DNA of 64,000 bases from Vibrio intestinalis (GTDB taxonomy: Bacteria > Pseudomonadota > Gammaproteobacteria > Enterobacterales > Vibrionaceae). The position numbers and the translations under genes were made by a program. Where the stretch lies: positions 342,850 to 406,849 of the forward strand of contig NZ_JANAVY020000003.1 in NCBI RefSeq assembly GCF_025195085.2, read 5' to 3'. This document shows positions 1-9,063 of this stretch, piece by piece (within the stretch, counting starts at the first letter, position 1; every line of letters begins with the position of its first letter). Under the pieces are notes generated by a model, which was not told the origin of the DNA, did no database searches, and saw only the letters and a list, made by a program, of their open reading frames with translations.

Positions 1-162
1 CAAACCCGCAATAGCCTTGAGTAGCGTTGTTTTACCGCAACCACTCGCACCGAGTAGACAGACAATCTCACCTTGTTCGACTTGTAACGACAGGTCTTCT
101 AAAACCGTGGTCTGTTCATCATATTTGCAGGTTAAATTGTTGATTGATAATGCGCAGCTCAT
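1..162 (-). CDS. fbpC: Ferric iron ABC transporter, ATP-binding subunit (partial, N-terminus only)
   Basis: Only the first 54 codons are in the window; the gene runs off the left edge. The visible peptide starts [14 protein letters not shown] and contains a Walker A motif, GASGCGKTT, near residue 42, as in ABC transporter ATPases. Its ATG overlaps the TAA stop of the upstream permease gene by one base (TAATG), so the two are probably translationally coupled. With the permease and the periplasmic binding protein it completes a ferric uptake system in which this subunit powers transport on the cytoplasmic face. Substrate assignment rests on the neighbours, because the C-terminal part is missing. 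Confidence 0.88.
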   Translation of the reverse strand, partial: MSCALSINNLTCKYDEQTTVLEDLSLQVEQGEIVCLLGASGCGKTTLLKAIAGL

Positions 163-1790
163 TAATGCACCTGCTCTAAAGATCGGTTAACCAATACCAG
201 TGGAATTAAGCCCACCAGCACTAACAATACAGCGGGCATCGCCGCTAATTCTAAATGCTCATCGGAAGCAAAGTTATACACGTAGGTCGCCAAGGTTTCG
301 AAGTTAAACGGACGCAACAGCAATGCTGCGTTGAGCTCTTTCATCGACTCAATAAACACTAACAAACCAGCTATCAACGCACCGCGACGAATCAAAGGCA
401 GATGCACTTTGATGAGCATCGCATTTGGCTTACACCCCATGGTGCGCGCAGCCATATCTAACGAAGGCGATACTTTACTTAAACTACTTTCAATACTACC
501 AATAGCAACCGCAGAAAAGCGCACCACCATGGCGAAGATAATCGCGAACATGGTCCCCGATAAGAACAAGCCCGGTGGCGTGCCTCCCATCGCTTTGATG
601 CTATCATTGACCAAATGTTCGATGGCCGAATTTGAGCCAAGAACACCAATCGCAAGTACTGTGCCCGGCACTGCATAACCCATTGAGGAAAACCGCATAA
701 AGCCTAAAGCGACGCGATCAGCGCGAAGTCGATAGTAGAAGTTGACCACTAGAGCAATAGCAACGGCAATAACCGCTGCCGCTATCGACACATATAAACT
801 ATTGATGGCGAACTGTTGGAATTCAGCTGTCCAACTTTGCGCAAAGTACTTATAAGCGTAGATACATAACTGGCCTAATGGGAAGATGAACGCAATCGCG
901 ACCAATCCCCAACACCAACTTAGCGCTGCCCACTTTTTCCATCCCGTTAGCTGATAACGAAAATCTTCACGGCTGCTGAACTGGTTTTGAAACAGCTTCT
1001 GGCGACGGCGACTATAACGCTCAGTGGATAGCAGCAAAATAACAAACACCAACATGATGCCGGAGATCTTAGCCGCGGCAGACAAATTGCCGTAGCCATA
1101 CCAAGTATCATAAACCGCAGTGGTCAGAGTATTAACCGCAAAATAACTCACCGTACCAAAGTCACCAATGGCTTCCATCGCCACCAGCGATAGGCCTACT
1201 GCAATTGCAGGACGCGCTAACGGTAAAGAGATACGGAAAAAACTCTGCCACGGGGAACATTTGAGTAACCTTGCTGATTGCAGCAAAGAGACGTTTTGCT
1301 CCATAAACGCAGCGCGACACAGCAAATAAACGTAAGGGTATAAAACCAGCGATAAAACGGTAATCGCACCGCCTAAAGTTCGAATATCAGGAAACCAGTA
1401 CTCCCTCGCCTGCCAATCCGTTAAGTCACGCAGTAGGATTTGCACTGGGCCTGCAAAATCAAACCAATCAGTAAAGATGTAACCGACAATGTAGCCCGGC
1501 ATGGCAAGGGGCAAAACCAAAGCCCACTGTAAAACTCGCTCAGAAGGAAGACGACACATGGCCATCAGCCATGCAGAAGGAACGCCGAGAATCAATGACA
1601 GCAACAGAACACCCGCAACCAATGCAATCGTGTTGAAGATGTAAGTTGGCATTACAGTGTTCATTAAGTGAGAAAACAGTTGTTCCGTATCCTCACCAAA
1701 AGCGGTAATAAATATCGCTAATATAGGCAAAACCAGCAGTAGAGCTACTGCTCCACTGCTGGTTTTCCAGAAATTATTCTTTTCTTTCAT
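162..1790 (-). CDS. fbpB: Ferric iron ABC transporter, permease subunit (fused double permease)
   Basis: The 542-residue inner-membrane protein has two homologous halves, each with about six membrane segments, as in FbpB/SfuB iron permeases. Each half carries an EAA-type loop that contacts the ATPase: one around [22 protein letters not shown], here given by its key residues A, L and the P of LPLARP, and one around [16 protein letters not shown]. It moves Fe(3+) released by the periplasmic binding protein into the cytoplasm. It lies 95 bp downstream of the binding-protein gene and its stop codon overlaps the ATPase start. The ATG start is followed directly by a lysine-rich tail and the first hydrophobic helix. 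Confidence 0.93.
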   Translation of the reverse strand: MKEKNNFWKTSSGAVALLLVLPILAIFITAFGEDTEQLFSHLMNTVMPTYIFNTIALVAGVLLLSLILGVPSAWLMAMCRLPSERVLQWALVLPLAMPGYIVGYIFTDWFDFAGPVQILLRDLTDWQAREYWFPDIRTLGGAITVLSLVLYPYVYLLCRAAFMEQNVSLLQSARLLKCSPWQSFFRISLPLARPAIAVGLSLVAMEAIGDFGTVSYFAVNTLTTAVYDTWYGYGNLSAAAKISGIMLVFVILLLSTERYSRRRQKLFQNQFSSREDFRYQLTGWKKWAALSWCWGLVAIAFIFPLGQLCIYAYKYFAQSWTAEFQQFAINSLYVSIAAAVIAVAIALVVNFYYRLRADRVALGFMRFSSMGYAVPGTVLAIGVLGSNSAIEHLVNDSIKAMGGTPPGLFLSGTMFAIIFAMVVRFSAVAIGSIESSLSKVSPSLDMAARTMGCKPNAMLIKVHLPLIRRGALIAGLLVFIESMKELNAALLLRPFNFETLATYVYNFASDEHLELAAMPAVLLVLVGLIPLVLVNRSLEQVH

Positions 1791-1850
1791 ATCTAGTCTG
1801 TGAGATATACAAGATGTAAATGCGGTTACAAATACATCTCATATACCTTT

Positions 1851-1878
1851 TAGAGGTTAAGGTGTTGTTATACCTCTA
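1851..1878 (-). other. Intercistronic hairpin between fbpA and fbpB
   Basis: TAGAGGT (1851-1857) pairs with ACCTCTA (1872-1878) across a 14-nt loop in the 95-bp fbpA-fbpB gap. There is no good U-tract. A hairpin here could protect the fbpA message from 3' decay and allow more binding protein than permease; that role is inferred. Confidence 0.4.
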
Positions 1879-1885
1879 GACTAGA

Positions 1886-2899
1886 TTAAAGGTCAAATTT
1901 CACTTCATCTAGAAGTTTAATTGCCGCAGCGTGGTAAGACGCGATTTCATCTAGAGAGATATCGTCTGCCTTGAACTCACCCCAAGAAGCAACTAGCTCA
2001 GATGGCTTAACACCTGGCTTAACTGGGTATTCGTAGTTTACTTCAGCGTACATGCCTTGCGCTTGGTCGCCTGCTAGGAATTCCATTAGTTTAAGAGCGT
2101 TGTCTTTGTTTGGAGAATGCTTAGCCATCGCCATACCAGAGATGTTCACGTGCGTGCCCGTTGTCTTCTGGTTAGGGAAGTTGATGTAAACAGAATCAGC
2201 CCAAGCTTTTTGCTCTTCGTCGTTTACCATCTTACCTAAGTAGTAGCTGTTACCAAGAGAAACGTCACATAGACCTTCTTTGATCGCTTTAACTTGTGCA
2301 CGGTCGTTACCTTGAGGCTTACGAGCTAGGTTAGCTTTTACGCCTTCTAGCCATGCTTTAGTTTCAGCTTCGCCTTTATGAGCAATCATAGAAGATACTA
2401 GAGAAACGTTGTATGGGTGCTTACCGCTACGAGTACAGATTTTACCTTTGAACTCTGGCTTAGCTAGGTCAGCGTAAGTGAAGTCTTCACCTAGTTTACC
2501 AACGCGGTCGCGAGAAGAATAAACACTACGAGTACGAGTTGTTAGAGCGAACCACTCGTTGCCATCGTCTTGAAGTTGAGCTGGGATGTTTTTCTCTAGA
2601 ACTTCGCTGTCTACTTTTTGAACCAGACCTTGTTTAGTCAGCTCAGCTAGACGGCTGATGTCTACCGTTAGAATTACGTCCGCAGGGCTGTATTCGCCTT
2701 CTTGAGCTAGCTTCTCAGCTAGACCTTTTTTCGCGAACTTAACGTTAACTTTAATGCCTGTTTCTTTAGTGAACTCGTTGAACATTGGCTCAACTAGGAA
2801 AGGTTGACGGTAAGAGTATACGTTCACTTCTTCAGCAGCCATTGCTGTTGGGGCCAAAGTAGCACATGCAAGTGCTGAAAATGTTAGCAGCTTTTTCAT
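1886..2899 (-). CDS. fbpA: Periplasmic ferric-iron-binding protein
   Basis: A 337-residue extracellular solute-binding protein that captures Fe(3+) in the periplasm and delivers it to the permease. Residues 1-21 form a signal peptide (MKKLLTFSALACATLAPTAMA, cleaved after AMA). The mature part has the family-1 binding-protein fold with the iron-site tyrosine pair LGNSYY near residue 218, typical of FbpA/FutA proteins that coordinate iron with tyrosines. It is the first gene of fbpABC, read on the minus strand. A Fur-box-like palindrome sits 25-39 bases ahead of the ATG, so iron repression is expected. Confidence 0.94.
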   Translation of the reverse strand: MKKLLTFSALACATLAPTAMAAEEVNVYSYRQPFLVEPMFNEFTKETGIKVNVKFAKKGLAEKLAQEGEYSPADVILTVDISRLAELTKQGLVQKVDSEVLEKNIPAQLQDDGNEWFALTTRTRSVYSSRDRVGKLGEDFTYADLAKPEFKGKICTRSGKHPYNVSLVSSMIAHKGEAETKAWLEGVKANLARKPQGNDRAQVKAIKEGLCDVSLGNSYYLGKMVNDEEQKAWADSVYINFPNQKTTGTHVNISGMAMAKHSPNKDNALKLMEFLAGDQAQGMYAEVNYEYPVKPGVKPSELVASWGEFKADDISLDEIASYHAAAIKLLDEVKFDL

Positions 2900-2923
2900 A
2901 GTGTTAATCCTTTACTTTCTAAA

Positions 2924-2938
2924 TGATAATTTTTATCA
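2924..2938 (-). promoter_or_regulatory. Fur box upstream of fbpA
   Basis: TGATAATTTTTATCA matches the 7-1-7 Fur inverted repeat (TGATAAT-N-ATTATCA) at 14 of 15 positions. It lies 25-39 bp upstream of the fbpA start codon, the usual place for an iron-dependent repressor site. Confidence 0.72.
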
Positions 2939-2988
2939 GTCGCGTTATTATATTCATGTCCAACCGGAAAACAATTCTTAAAAATGAA

Positions 2989-3012
2989 AAACCTGCCTCG
3001 AAGGGCAGGTTT
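2989..3012 (-). terminator. Rho-independent terminator of glnK-amtB
   Basis: AAACCTGCC (2989-2997) pairs perfectly with GGCAGGTTT (3004-3012) around a 6-nt loop. Read on the minus strand the stem is followed by a U-rich run. It lies 59 bp past the amtB stop codon. Confidence 0.88.
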
Positions 3013-3070
3013 ACTAGGTTGAAATATTGTAACCGTTTATGTCTTTTGAATATAAACAGCGCTTTGCTTA

Positions 3071-4300
3071 TTATTTCACCGTTACAAATTCTGGGTAAGC
3101 ACCTACGCCGCAATCATGCATATCCATACCTTCTAACTCTTCGTCTTCCGATACACGGATACCGATTGTTGCTTTTAACACGCCCCATACTGCTAAGCTT
3201 GCTAGGAATACCCAACCAAAGATAACCGCTGCGCCCAATAGCTGTGTGCTGAAACTCGCATCGCTGTTACTTAGTGGAACCACCATTAGGCCAAACAAAC
3301 CACACACACCATGCACTGAGATGGCACCCACTGGATCATCAATCTTAAGCTTATCTAGGCCAATGATGCTAAATACCACTAGCGCGCCTGACACTGCACC
3401 AATTGACACGGCGTACACTGGAGAAGGTGATAGTGGGTCAGCGGTAATAGCCACAAGGCCTGCCAACGCACCGTTCAGAATCATCGTTAAATCTGCTTTG
3501 CCCCAAGTGGTTTTACACACAAGTAGCGCTGCAATTGCACCTGCTGCTGCCGCGGCATTGGTGTTTAGGAAGATTTGACCTACTGCTGTTGCGTTCTCAA
3601 AGTCAGACACCATCAGTTGAGAACCACCGTTAAAGCCGAACCAGCCAAACCATAGGATAAATGTACCTAACGTCGCTAATGGCATGTTTGAACCTGGGAT
3701 TGGGTAGATTTCACCGTTCTTACCATATTTACCCTTACGAGCGCCCAGTAGCAACACGCCTGCTAGCGCAGCGGCTGCACCGGCCATGTGTACGATACCT
3801 GAGCCAGCAAAGTCACTGAATCCTGCTTCTGATAGGAAGCCGCCACCCCATGTCCAGTAACCTTCGACTGGGTAGATAAATGCGGTCAATACAGCAGAGA
3901 AGATCAAGAAAGACCATAGTTTCATTCGCTCAGCCACAGCGCCCGATACAACAGACATCGCGGTAGCAACGAATACAACTTGGAAGAAGAAGTCTGATTC
4001 TAGAGAGTGATCCGCCCCTTCACCTTGCGTGCCGATTAAAGCACCAAATGACGGAAGCCAACTGCCTTCGGCATTATCGACATACATGATGTTGTAACCT
4101 ACGGCCAAATACATAGTGCAGGCAATTGCGTATAGGCAGACGTTTTTAGTTAAAATTTCAGTGGTGTTTTTTGAGCGAACTAAGCCCGCTTCCAACATGG
4201 CAAAACCGGCTGCCATCCACATTACCAACGCACCAGAAATGAGGAAGAAAAAAGTGTCGAGTGCGTAACGAAGTTCAGATACTGTTGATGCTAATTCCAT
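3071..4300 (-). CDS. amtB: Ammonium transporter AmtB
   Basis: A 409-residue inner-membrane ammonium channel of the Amt/Mep/Rh family, with about eleven membrane helices. The twin-histidine pore residues are visible in GIVHMAGA and AISVHGVCG. The protein starts directly with a membrane helix and lacks the cleaved signal peptide of E. coli AmtB, as in many shorter Amt proteins. It follows glnK by 23 bp; PII proteins plug this channel when nitrogen is plentiful, and the pairing is nearly universal. Expression should follow nitrogen status through the sigma-54 promoter ahead of glnK. Confidence 0.95.
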   Translation of the reverse strand: MELASTVSELRYALDTFFFLISGALVMWMAAGFAMLEAGLVRSKNTTEILTKNVCLYAIACTMYLAVGYNIMYVDNAEGSWLPSFGALIGTQGEGADHSLESDFFFQVVFVATAMSVVSGAVAERMKLWSFLIFSAVLTAFIYPVEGYWTWGGGFLSEAGFSDFAGSGIVHMAGAAAALAGVLLLGARKGKYGKNGEIYPIPGSNMPLATLGTFILWFGWFGFNGGSQLMVSDFENATAVGQIFLNTNAAAAAGAIAALLVCKTTWGKADLTMILNGALAGLVAITADPLSPSPVYAVSIGAVSGALVVFSIIGLDKLKIDDPVGAISVHGVCGLFGLMVVPLSNSDASFSTQLLGAAVIFGWVFLASLAVWGVLKATIGIRVSEDEELEGMDMHDCGVGAYPEFVTVK

Positions 4301-4323
4301 GTGATATCTCCAATCCTTGAGAG

Positions 4324-4758
<435 letters not shown>

Positions 4759-4779
4759 TCATCTTTGTCGCACAAAAAA

Positions 4780-4800
4780 AGCGCACCAACCTGGTGCGCT
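4780..4800 (-). terminator. yacL terminator that also matches an NtrC site
   Basis: AGCGCACCA (4780-4788) pairs with TGGTGCGCT (4792-4800) around ACC, and the minus strand then reads seven T residues, a good intrinsic terminator for yacL. The same palindrome contains GCACCA-N3-TGGTGC, the core of an NtrC (NRI) enhancer site, about 100 bp upstream of the predicted glnK start of transcription. Confidence 0.78.
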
Positions 4801-4832
4801 TATTCCCAACTTTAAAGCATTCTATGAGCCGT

Positions 4833-4847
4833 GCTCACTCATGGTGC
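4833..4847 (-). promoter_or_regulatory. Possible second, weaker NtrC half-site
   Basis: One half, TGGTGC, is perfect and the other, GCTCAC, matches GCACCA at three of six positions. Its centre is 50 bp, about five helical turns, from the stronger palindrome at 4780-4800. It overlaps the yacL stop codon. Confidence 0.35.
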
Positions 4848-5218
4848 TAAAAGCGTTTCACGAACGCCTGCCACTGCTCAAGCAGATCGACAAAATCTTC
4901 CATTCCGCAGCTTGCAGTACTCTCGCTTTGGTACAAATCAAACTCGCTATCGGCATCGAGTTCGCTATCGTGAGAGAGAACATTCTCCTCAATAACCACT
5001 TCGTCACCACACACAGTGAGCGAGATTTCACGGCCAATACGCTTATACTCTTGCACCGCGTTTTGCTTTGCTTGATCCAGTAAATCAAACACTTCAGCAA
5101 TAGCTTGCGCATTGGTACCCAATTCTTCCTGAACCCAACGTCCCACGATTTCATGCCCCATCGAGCAATGGCAATAATAATTGCCTTCTAAGGTGTTCTT
5201 TTTAAATTCGTAGTCCAT
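4847..5218 (-). CDS. yacL: YacL family protein (UPF0231)
   Basis: A 123-residue soluble acidic protein matching E. coli YacL along its length: MDYEF at the N-terminus, SMGHEIVGRW near residue 20 and a C-terminal CGMEDFVDLLEQWQAFV. No biochemical function is established for the family. In E. coli yacL is directly downstream of acnB; here the order and strand are kept, but a glycerate gene cluster on the other strand separates the two. It ends in a strong terminator. It has no signal peptide or membrane segment, so it should be cytoplasmic. Confidence 0.88.
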   Translation of the reverse strand: MDYEFKKNTLEGNYYCHCSMGHEIVGRWVQEELGTNAQAIAEVFDLLDQAKQNAVQEYKRIGREISLTVCGDEVVIEENVLSHDSELDADSEFDLYQSESTASCGMEDFVDLLEQWQAFVKRF

Positions 5219-5290
5219 CTTTTTCTCTACGGATGTATTTTCTCGGTGCTATTATCGGCCAATTATCGGCAACACTCCAACGAATCTTCT

Positions 5291-6442
5291 ATGCAGTTAA
5301 ATGAGACTATCGCCCGTCAGATCGTCGAGCGCACCATGAAAATCATTCCTCACTCCATAAACGTTATGGACGATAAAGGCCGAATCATCGGCTCTGGCGA
5401 CCGTGCTCGATTGCAACAAAAGCATGAAGGCGCCGTGCTGGCGATTGCCGAACATCGCGTGGTTGAAATTGACGAAGCGACCGCTCAACACCTTAAAGGG
5501 GTAAAGCCGGGGATCAACTTACCGATCATCTACCTTGATCAAGTCATAGGGGTAATTGGCATTTCCGGCACACCGGAACAAGTGCAGCACTACGGTGAAT
5601 TGGTCAAAATGACGGCTGAACTGATCGTTGAACAAGCGGCATTGATGTCACAGGTAGAATGGAACAAGCGCCACCGTGAAGAACTGGTATTGCAGCTTAT
5701 CCAAGGTGCCAAACTCAATGACTCACAGCTTGGCACTATTGCAGAAAGATTAGAATTAGATCTAAGCCGCCCTAGAATTGCGGCAGTAGTAAAAGTGATA
5801 CCCGATAAAGATCAATCGTTCTCGCTTGAGCACCTTCAACAATTAGTCCACTTATTGGAATACCCAGAGCGAGATAATCTGGTTGGCATTCTCTCAGTGT
5901 CAAAGAATGAAGTGGTGGTATTAAAACCGATCTCTTTCACTGACTCTGGTTGGTCTAAGAAAGCGGAAACAAAACGCATCAATCAGTTACTGACTCGGGT
6001 TAAAAAACTCAGTAATTTCTCAATTAAGATCGCTCTTGGCGAGTACTTCTCTGGGGTTGATGGCTTAGCAAAATCTTACGAAACCGCGCAGTTAACCATG
6101 CAATCGGTCACCAACCAATCAGGGGAAGTGTTCTTCTATCAAGACCATAAATTGCCGGTGTTGATGAGTTCTATTTTGAGTGAACCGTGGAAAGCGGAGC
6201 AACTTCGCCAACCTTATGATTTATTGAAACAATATGACACTAAGGGAATATTAGTCCGCACTCTTAGTGAGTATTTTGTACAAAATTGTGACGCATGTCA
6301 GACTTGCCAAAAACTGCATATTCATAGAAATACTCTCAGATATCGACTGGAAAAAATAGAACAACTAACATCATTAAATATCAGCAACTTAAATGATATT
6401 TTACAACTATATCTAGCCATTAATTTGTTCAACTCAAATTAG
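5291..6442 (+). CDS. cdaR: CdaR/SdaR-type sugar-diacid and glycerate regulator
   Basis: A 383-residue transcriptional activator. The N-terminal part (about residues 1-135) is the putative sugar-diacid recognition domain, with the INVMDDKGRIIGSGD and GVIGISG motifs. A middle region is followed by a C-terminal PucR-type helix-turn-helix ending in the conserved HIHRNTLRYRLEKIEQL. CdaR proteins switch on galactarate, glucarate and glycerate genes. The GntP permease and glycerate kinase follow on the same strand, so local activation by glycerate is likely. The frame is open 15 codons upstream, but MQLNETIARQIV is the family start. Its Shine-Dalgarno sequence is weak. Confidence 0.88.
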   Translation: MQLNETIARQIVERTMKIIPHSINVMDDKGRIIGSGDRARLQQKHEGAVLAIAEHRVVEIDEATAQHLKGVKPGINLPIIYLDQVIGVIGISGTPEQVQHYGELVKMTAELIVEQAALMSQVEWNKRHREELVLQLIQGAKLNDSQLGTIAERLELDLSRPRIAAVVKVIPDKDQSFSLEHLQQLVHLLEYPERDNLVGILSVSKNEVVVLKPISFTDSGWSKKAETKRINQLLTRVKKLSNFSIKIALGEYFSGVDGLAKSYETAQLTMQSVTNQSGEVFFYQDHKLPVLMSSILSEPWKAEQLRQPYDLLKQYDTKGILVRTLSEYFVQNCDACQTCQKLHIHRNTLRYRLEKIEQLTSLNISNLNDILQLYLAINLFNSN

Positions 6443-6576
6443 ACAATTTGTGCATTTGCACAAGAACAAACTCTATTCGCTGCGTTTATTTGTCACAACG
6501 GCTAAAGACGCTTTTTACTTCAATCCCTATATTTGGCGAAAAATTATTCTTACAACTTTTCTTTTGGAAATAGAAC

Positions 6577-7842
6577 ATGATTGAAGTCTCTACTCTCGGC
6601 GCTCTCGCAGCGCTCGTCGTCGCGATAGCATTAATTCTAAAAAAAGTGCCACCAGCGTATGGCATGATCATCGGCGCACTTGTCGGTGGTGTCGTAGGCG
6701 GTGTATCCCTAACCGATACCGTTGGTCTAATGATTGGCGGTGCTCAAGGCATCGTAACCGCAGTATTACGTATCTTAGCTGCGGGTGTTCTTGCTGGTGT
6801 GTTAATTGAATCTGGCGCGGCAACCTCGATTGCTGAAACCATTGTTAAGAAAGTGGGTGAAACTCGCGCCCTACTTGCACTCGCACTCGCAACCATGATT
6901 CTAACTGCGGTTGGTGTGTTTGTTGACGTAGCGGTTATCACTGTATCTCCTATTGCGCTAGCAATTGCTCGCCGCGCAGACATTTCTAAAACAGCGATTT
7001 TGTTAGCGATGGTTGGCGGCGGTAAAGCGGGTAACGTCATGTCACCAAACCCAAATGCGATTGCAGCAGCAGATGCTTTTGATGTTCCGCTAACGTCTGT
7101 AATGGCAGCCGGTGTTGTACCAGGCCTGTGCGGTCTTATCTTGGCTTACTTCATCGCTAAGCGCTTAGTAAACAAAGGCACTAAAGTAGCTGAGTGTGAA
7201 GTTGTCGCGGTGGATCACAGCAAGCTACCAACCTTTACAGCTGCAATCATCGCACCTCTAGTGGCGATTGCCCTACTCGCACTGCGCCCAATCGCTGGCA
7301 TCAACGTTGACCCACTGATTGCCCTGCCACTTGGTGGTCTAATTGGTGCGGTGGTCATGGGCCGCTTTAAAGACTCTAACCACTTTGCAGTATCTGGCCT
7401 TAGCCGTATGGCACCTGTAGCGGTAATGCTACTGGGTACAGGTACACTTGCAGGTATCATCGCAAACTCAGGTCTAAAAGATGGCCTAATCGATATTCTG
7501 ACCGCTTCTGGTTTGCCTTCTTACCTACTAGCTCCTATCTCTGGTGCAATGATGTCACTGGCGACTGCATCGACAACAGCAGGTACAGCCGTTGCCTCTA
7601 ACGTATTTAGCCACACTATTCTTGAGCTTGGTGTACCAGCGCTTGCGGGTGCGGCAATGATTCACTCTGGCGCAACTGTGCTAGACCACATGCCACACGG
7701 TAGCTTCTTCCATGCAACAGGTGGTGCGGTGCACATGGATATCCGTGAGCGTCTTAAACTTATTCCTTACGAATCAGCGGTTGGCTTAATGATCGCATTC
7801 GTTTCTGTCATGATGTTTGGTGTATTCGGTCTGTTCGTATAA
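6577..7842 (+). CDS. GntP family transporter, probably for glycerate or a related sugar acid
   Basis: A 421-residue inner-membrane permease with about eleven or twelve hydrophobic segments, of the gluconate:H+ symporter (GntP) family. Family features include the glycine-rich KVPPAYGMIIGALVGG stretch, VDVAVITVSPIALAIA, and HSGATVLDHMPHGSFFH near the C-terminus. It sits 134 bp after cdaR and 16 bp before glycerate kinase, so glycerate is the best guess for the substrate. Gluconate or another sugar acid cannot be excluded from sequence. Promoter and CdaR binding would be expected in the 6443-6576 gap, but I recognise no site there. Confidence 0.87.
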   Translation: MIEVSTLGALAALVVAIALILKKVPPAYGMIIGALVGGVVGGVSLTDTVGLMIGGAQGIVTAVLRILAAGVLAGVLIESGAATSIAETIVKKVGETRALLALALATMILTAVGVFVDVAVITVSPIALAIARRADISKTAILLAMVGGGKAGNVMSPNPNAIAAADAFDVPLTSVMAAGVVPGLCGLILAYFIAKRLVNKGTKVAECEVVAVDHSKLPTFTAAIIAPLVAIALLALRPIAGINVDPLIALPLGGLIGAVVMGRFKDSNHFAVSGLSRMAPVAVMLLGTGTLAGIIANSGLKDGLIDILTASGLPSYLLAPISGAMMSLATASTTAGTAVASNVFSHTILELGVPALAGAAMIHSGATVLDHMPHGSFFHATGGAVHMDIRERLKLIPYESAVGLMIAFVSVMMFGVFGLFV

Positions 7843-7858
7843 GGCTCTGAGGTTAAAA

Positions 7859-8992
7859 ATGAAAATTGTAATTGCTCCTGATTCATACAAAGAAAGCTTA
7901 ACAGCAATGGAAGTCGCGACTTCCATTGAGAAAGGTTTCAAACAAGTATTACCTCAAGCGGAATACATTAAATTGCCAATGGCTGACGGCGGCGAAGGCA
8001 CGGTACAGTCATTAGTAGACGCAACTGGCGGTGAAGTGATTAGCCACCAAGTGACAGGCCCTCTAGGCCAAGTAGTCGAAGGTTTCTATGGTCTACTAGG
8101 TGACGGCAAAACCGCTATCATCGAAATGGCCGCAGCGTCTGGTTTACACCTTGTTGAGCCAGAGCTTCGTAACCCACTACTGACGACCACTTACGGTACT
8201 GGCGAGCTGATTCTTGCGGTATTAGATCGCGGTGTAGAACACATCATTGTCGGCATTGGCGGCAGTGCAACGAACGATGGTGGCTTAGGTATGGCTCAAG
8301 CCTTAGGCATTGATATGCTGGACTCTGCGGGCAGCCCGCTAGGTCATGGCGGCGGTGCTTTGGCTAACCTAGCCACCATTGATACCTCTAAGCTAGATCC
8401 TCGTTTGGCAAATGTTCGCTTAGAAGTAGCTTGTGACGTGGATAACCCACTATGTGGTGCAAAAGGGGCTTCTCAAATCTTTGGCCCGCAAAAAGGCGCA
8501 ACGCCAGAGATGGTTGAGCAGCTCGATAGCAACTTAAGCCATTACGCTGACGTAATGAAAGCGCAGCTAGGTAAAGATGTAAAAGAGATGGCAGGTGCTG
8601 GCGCAGCTGGTGGTTTAGGTGCAGCATTACTTGGTTTACTGGATGCAGAACTAAGACCGGGTATCGAAATCGTCATGGACGCAGTAAACCTAAGCGACGT
8701 GCTAAAAGATGCTGATCTCGTTATCACCGGTGAAGGACGCATCGACAGACAAACTATTCACGGTAAAACGCCAATCGGTGTTGCACGTTGTGCTAAACAA
8801 TACGATCTACCTGTGATTGGTATTGCAGGTTGTTTATCAGCTGACTGCGGCGTAGTGCATGACCATGGCATCGACGCTGTCTTCGCAGTCGTCAATCGCT
8901 CGGTTGATTTAGCGACCGCACTCAAAGAAGCAGCTGAAAACGTAGAAATCACCGCACGTAACGTTGCTGCCATCTACAAGATGCAGAAGTAA
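7859..8992 (+). CDS. garK: Glycerate 2-kinase (GarK/GlxK family)
   Basis: A 377-residue cytoplasmic enzyme that phosphorylates D-glycerate to 2-phosphoglycerate, feeding glycolysis. It matches E. coli GarK throughout: MKIVIAPDSYKESL at the start, ADGGEGTV, GIGGSATNDGG, IFGPQKGA and ITGEGRID. The open frame begins 14 codons upstream inside the permease gene, but this ATG is the family start; the preceding GAGG lies at a usable distance. With cdaR and the GntP permease it forms an uptake, kinase and regulator module, and a strong terminator follows. Confidence 0.94.
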   Translation: MKIVIAPDSYKESLTAMEVATSIEKGFKQVLPQAEYIKLPMADGGEGTVQSLVDATGGEVISHQVTGPLGQVVEGFYGLLGDGKTAIIEMAAASGLHLVEPELRNPLLTTTYGTGELILAVLDRGVEHIIVGIGGSATNDGGLGMAQALGIDMLDSAGSPLGHGGGALANLATIDTSKLDPRLANVRLEVACDVDNPLCGAKGASQIFGPQKGATPEMVEQLDSNLSHYADVMKAQLGKDVKEMAGAGAAGGLGAALLGLLDAELRPGIEIVMDAVNLSDVLKDADLVITGEGRIDRQTIHGKTPIGVARCAKQYDLPVIGIAGCLSADCGVVHDHGIDAVFAVVNRSVDLATALKEAAENVEITARNVAAIYKMQK

Positions 8993-9020
8993 ATCGCTGT
9001 TCACTGACGTAAAAACAAAA

Positions 9021-9042
9021 AACCGCTGAATATTCAGCGGTT
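9021..9042. terminator. Bidirectional terminator between garK and acnB
   Basis: AACCGCTGAAT (9021-9031) is followed directly by its reverse complement. A-rich sequence on the left and TTTTTT on the right allow it to stop transcription from both convergent genes. Confidence 0.9.
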
Positions 9043-9063
9043 TTTTATTACTATCAATACTGA

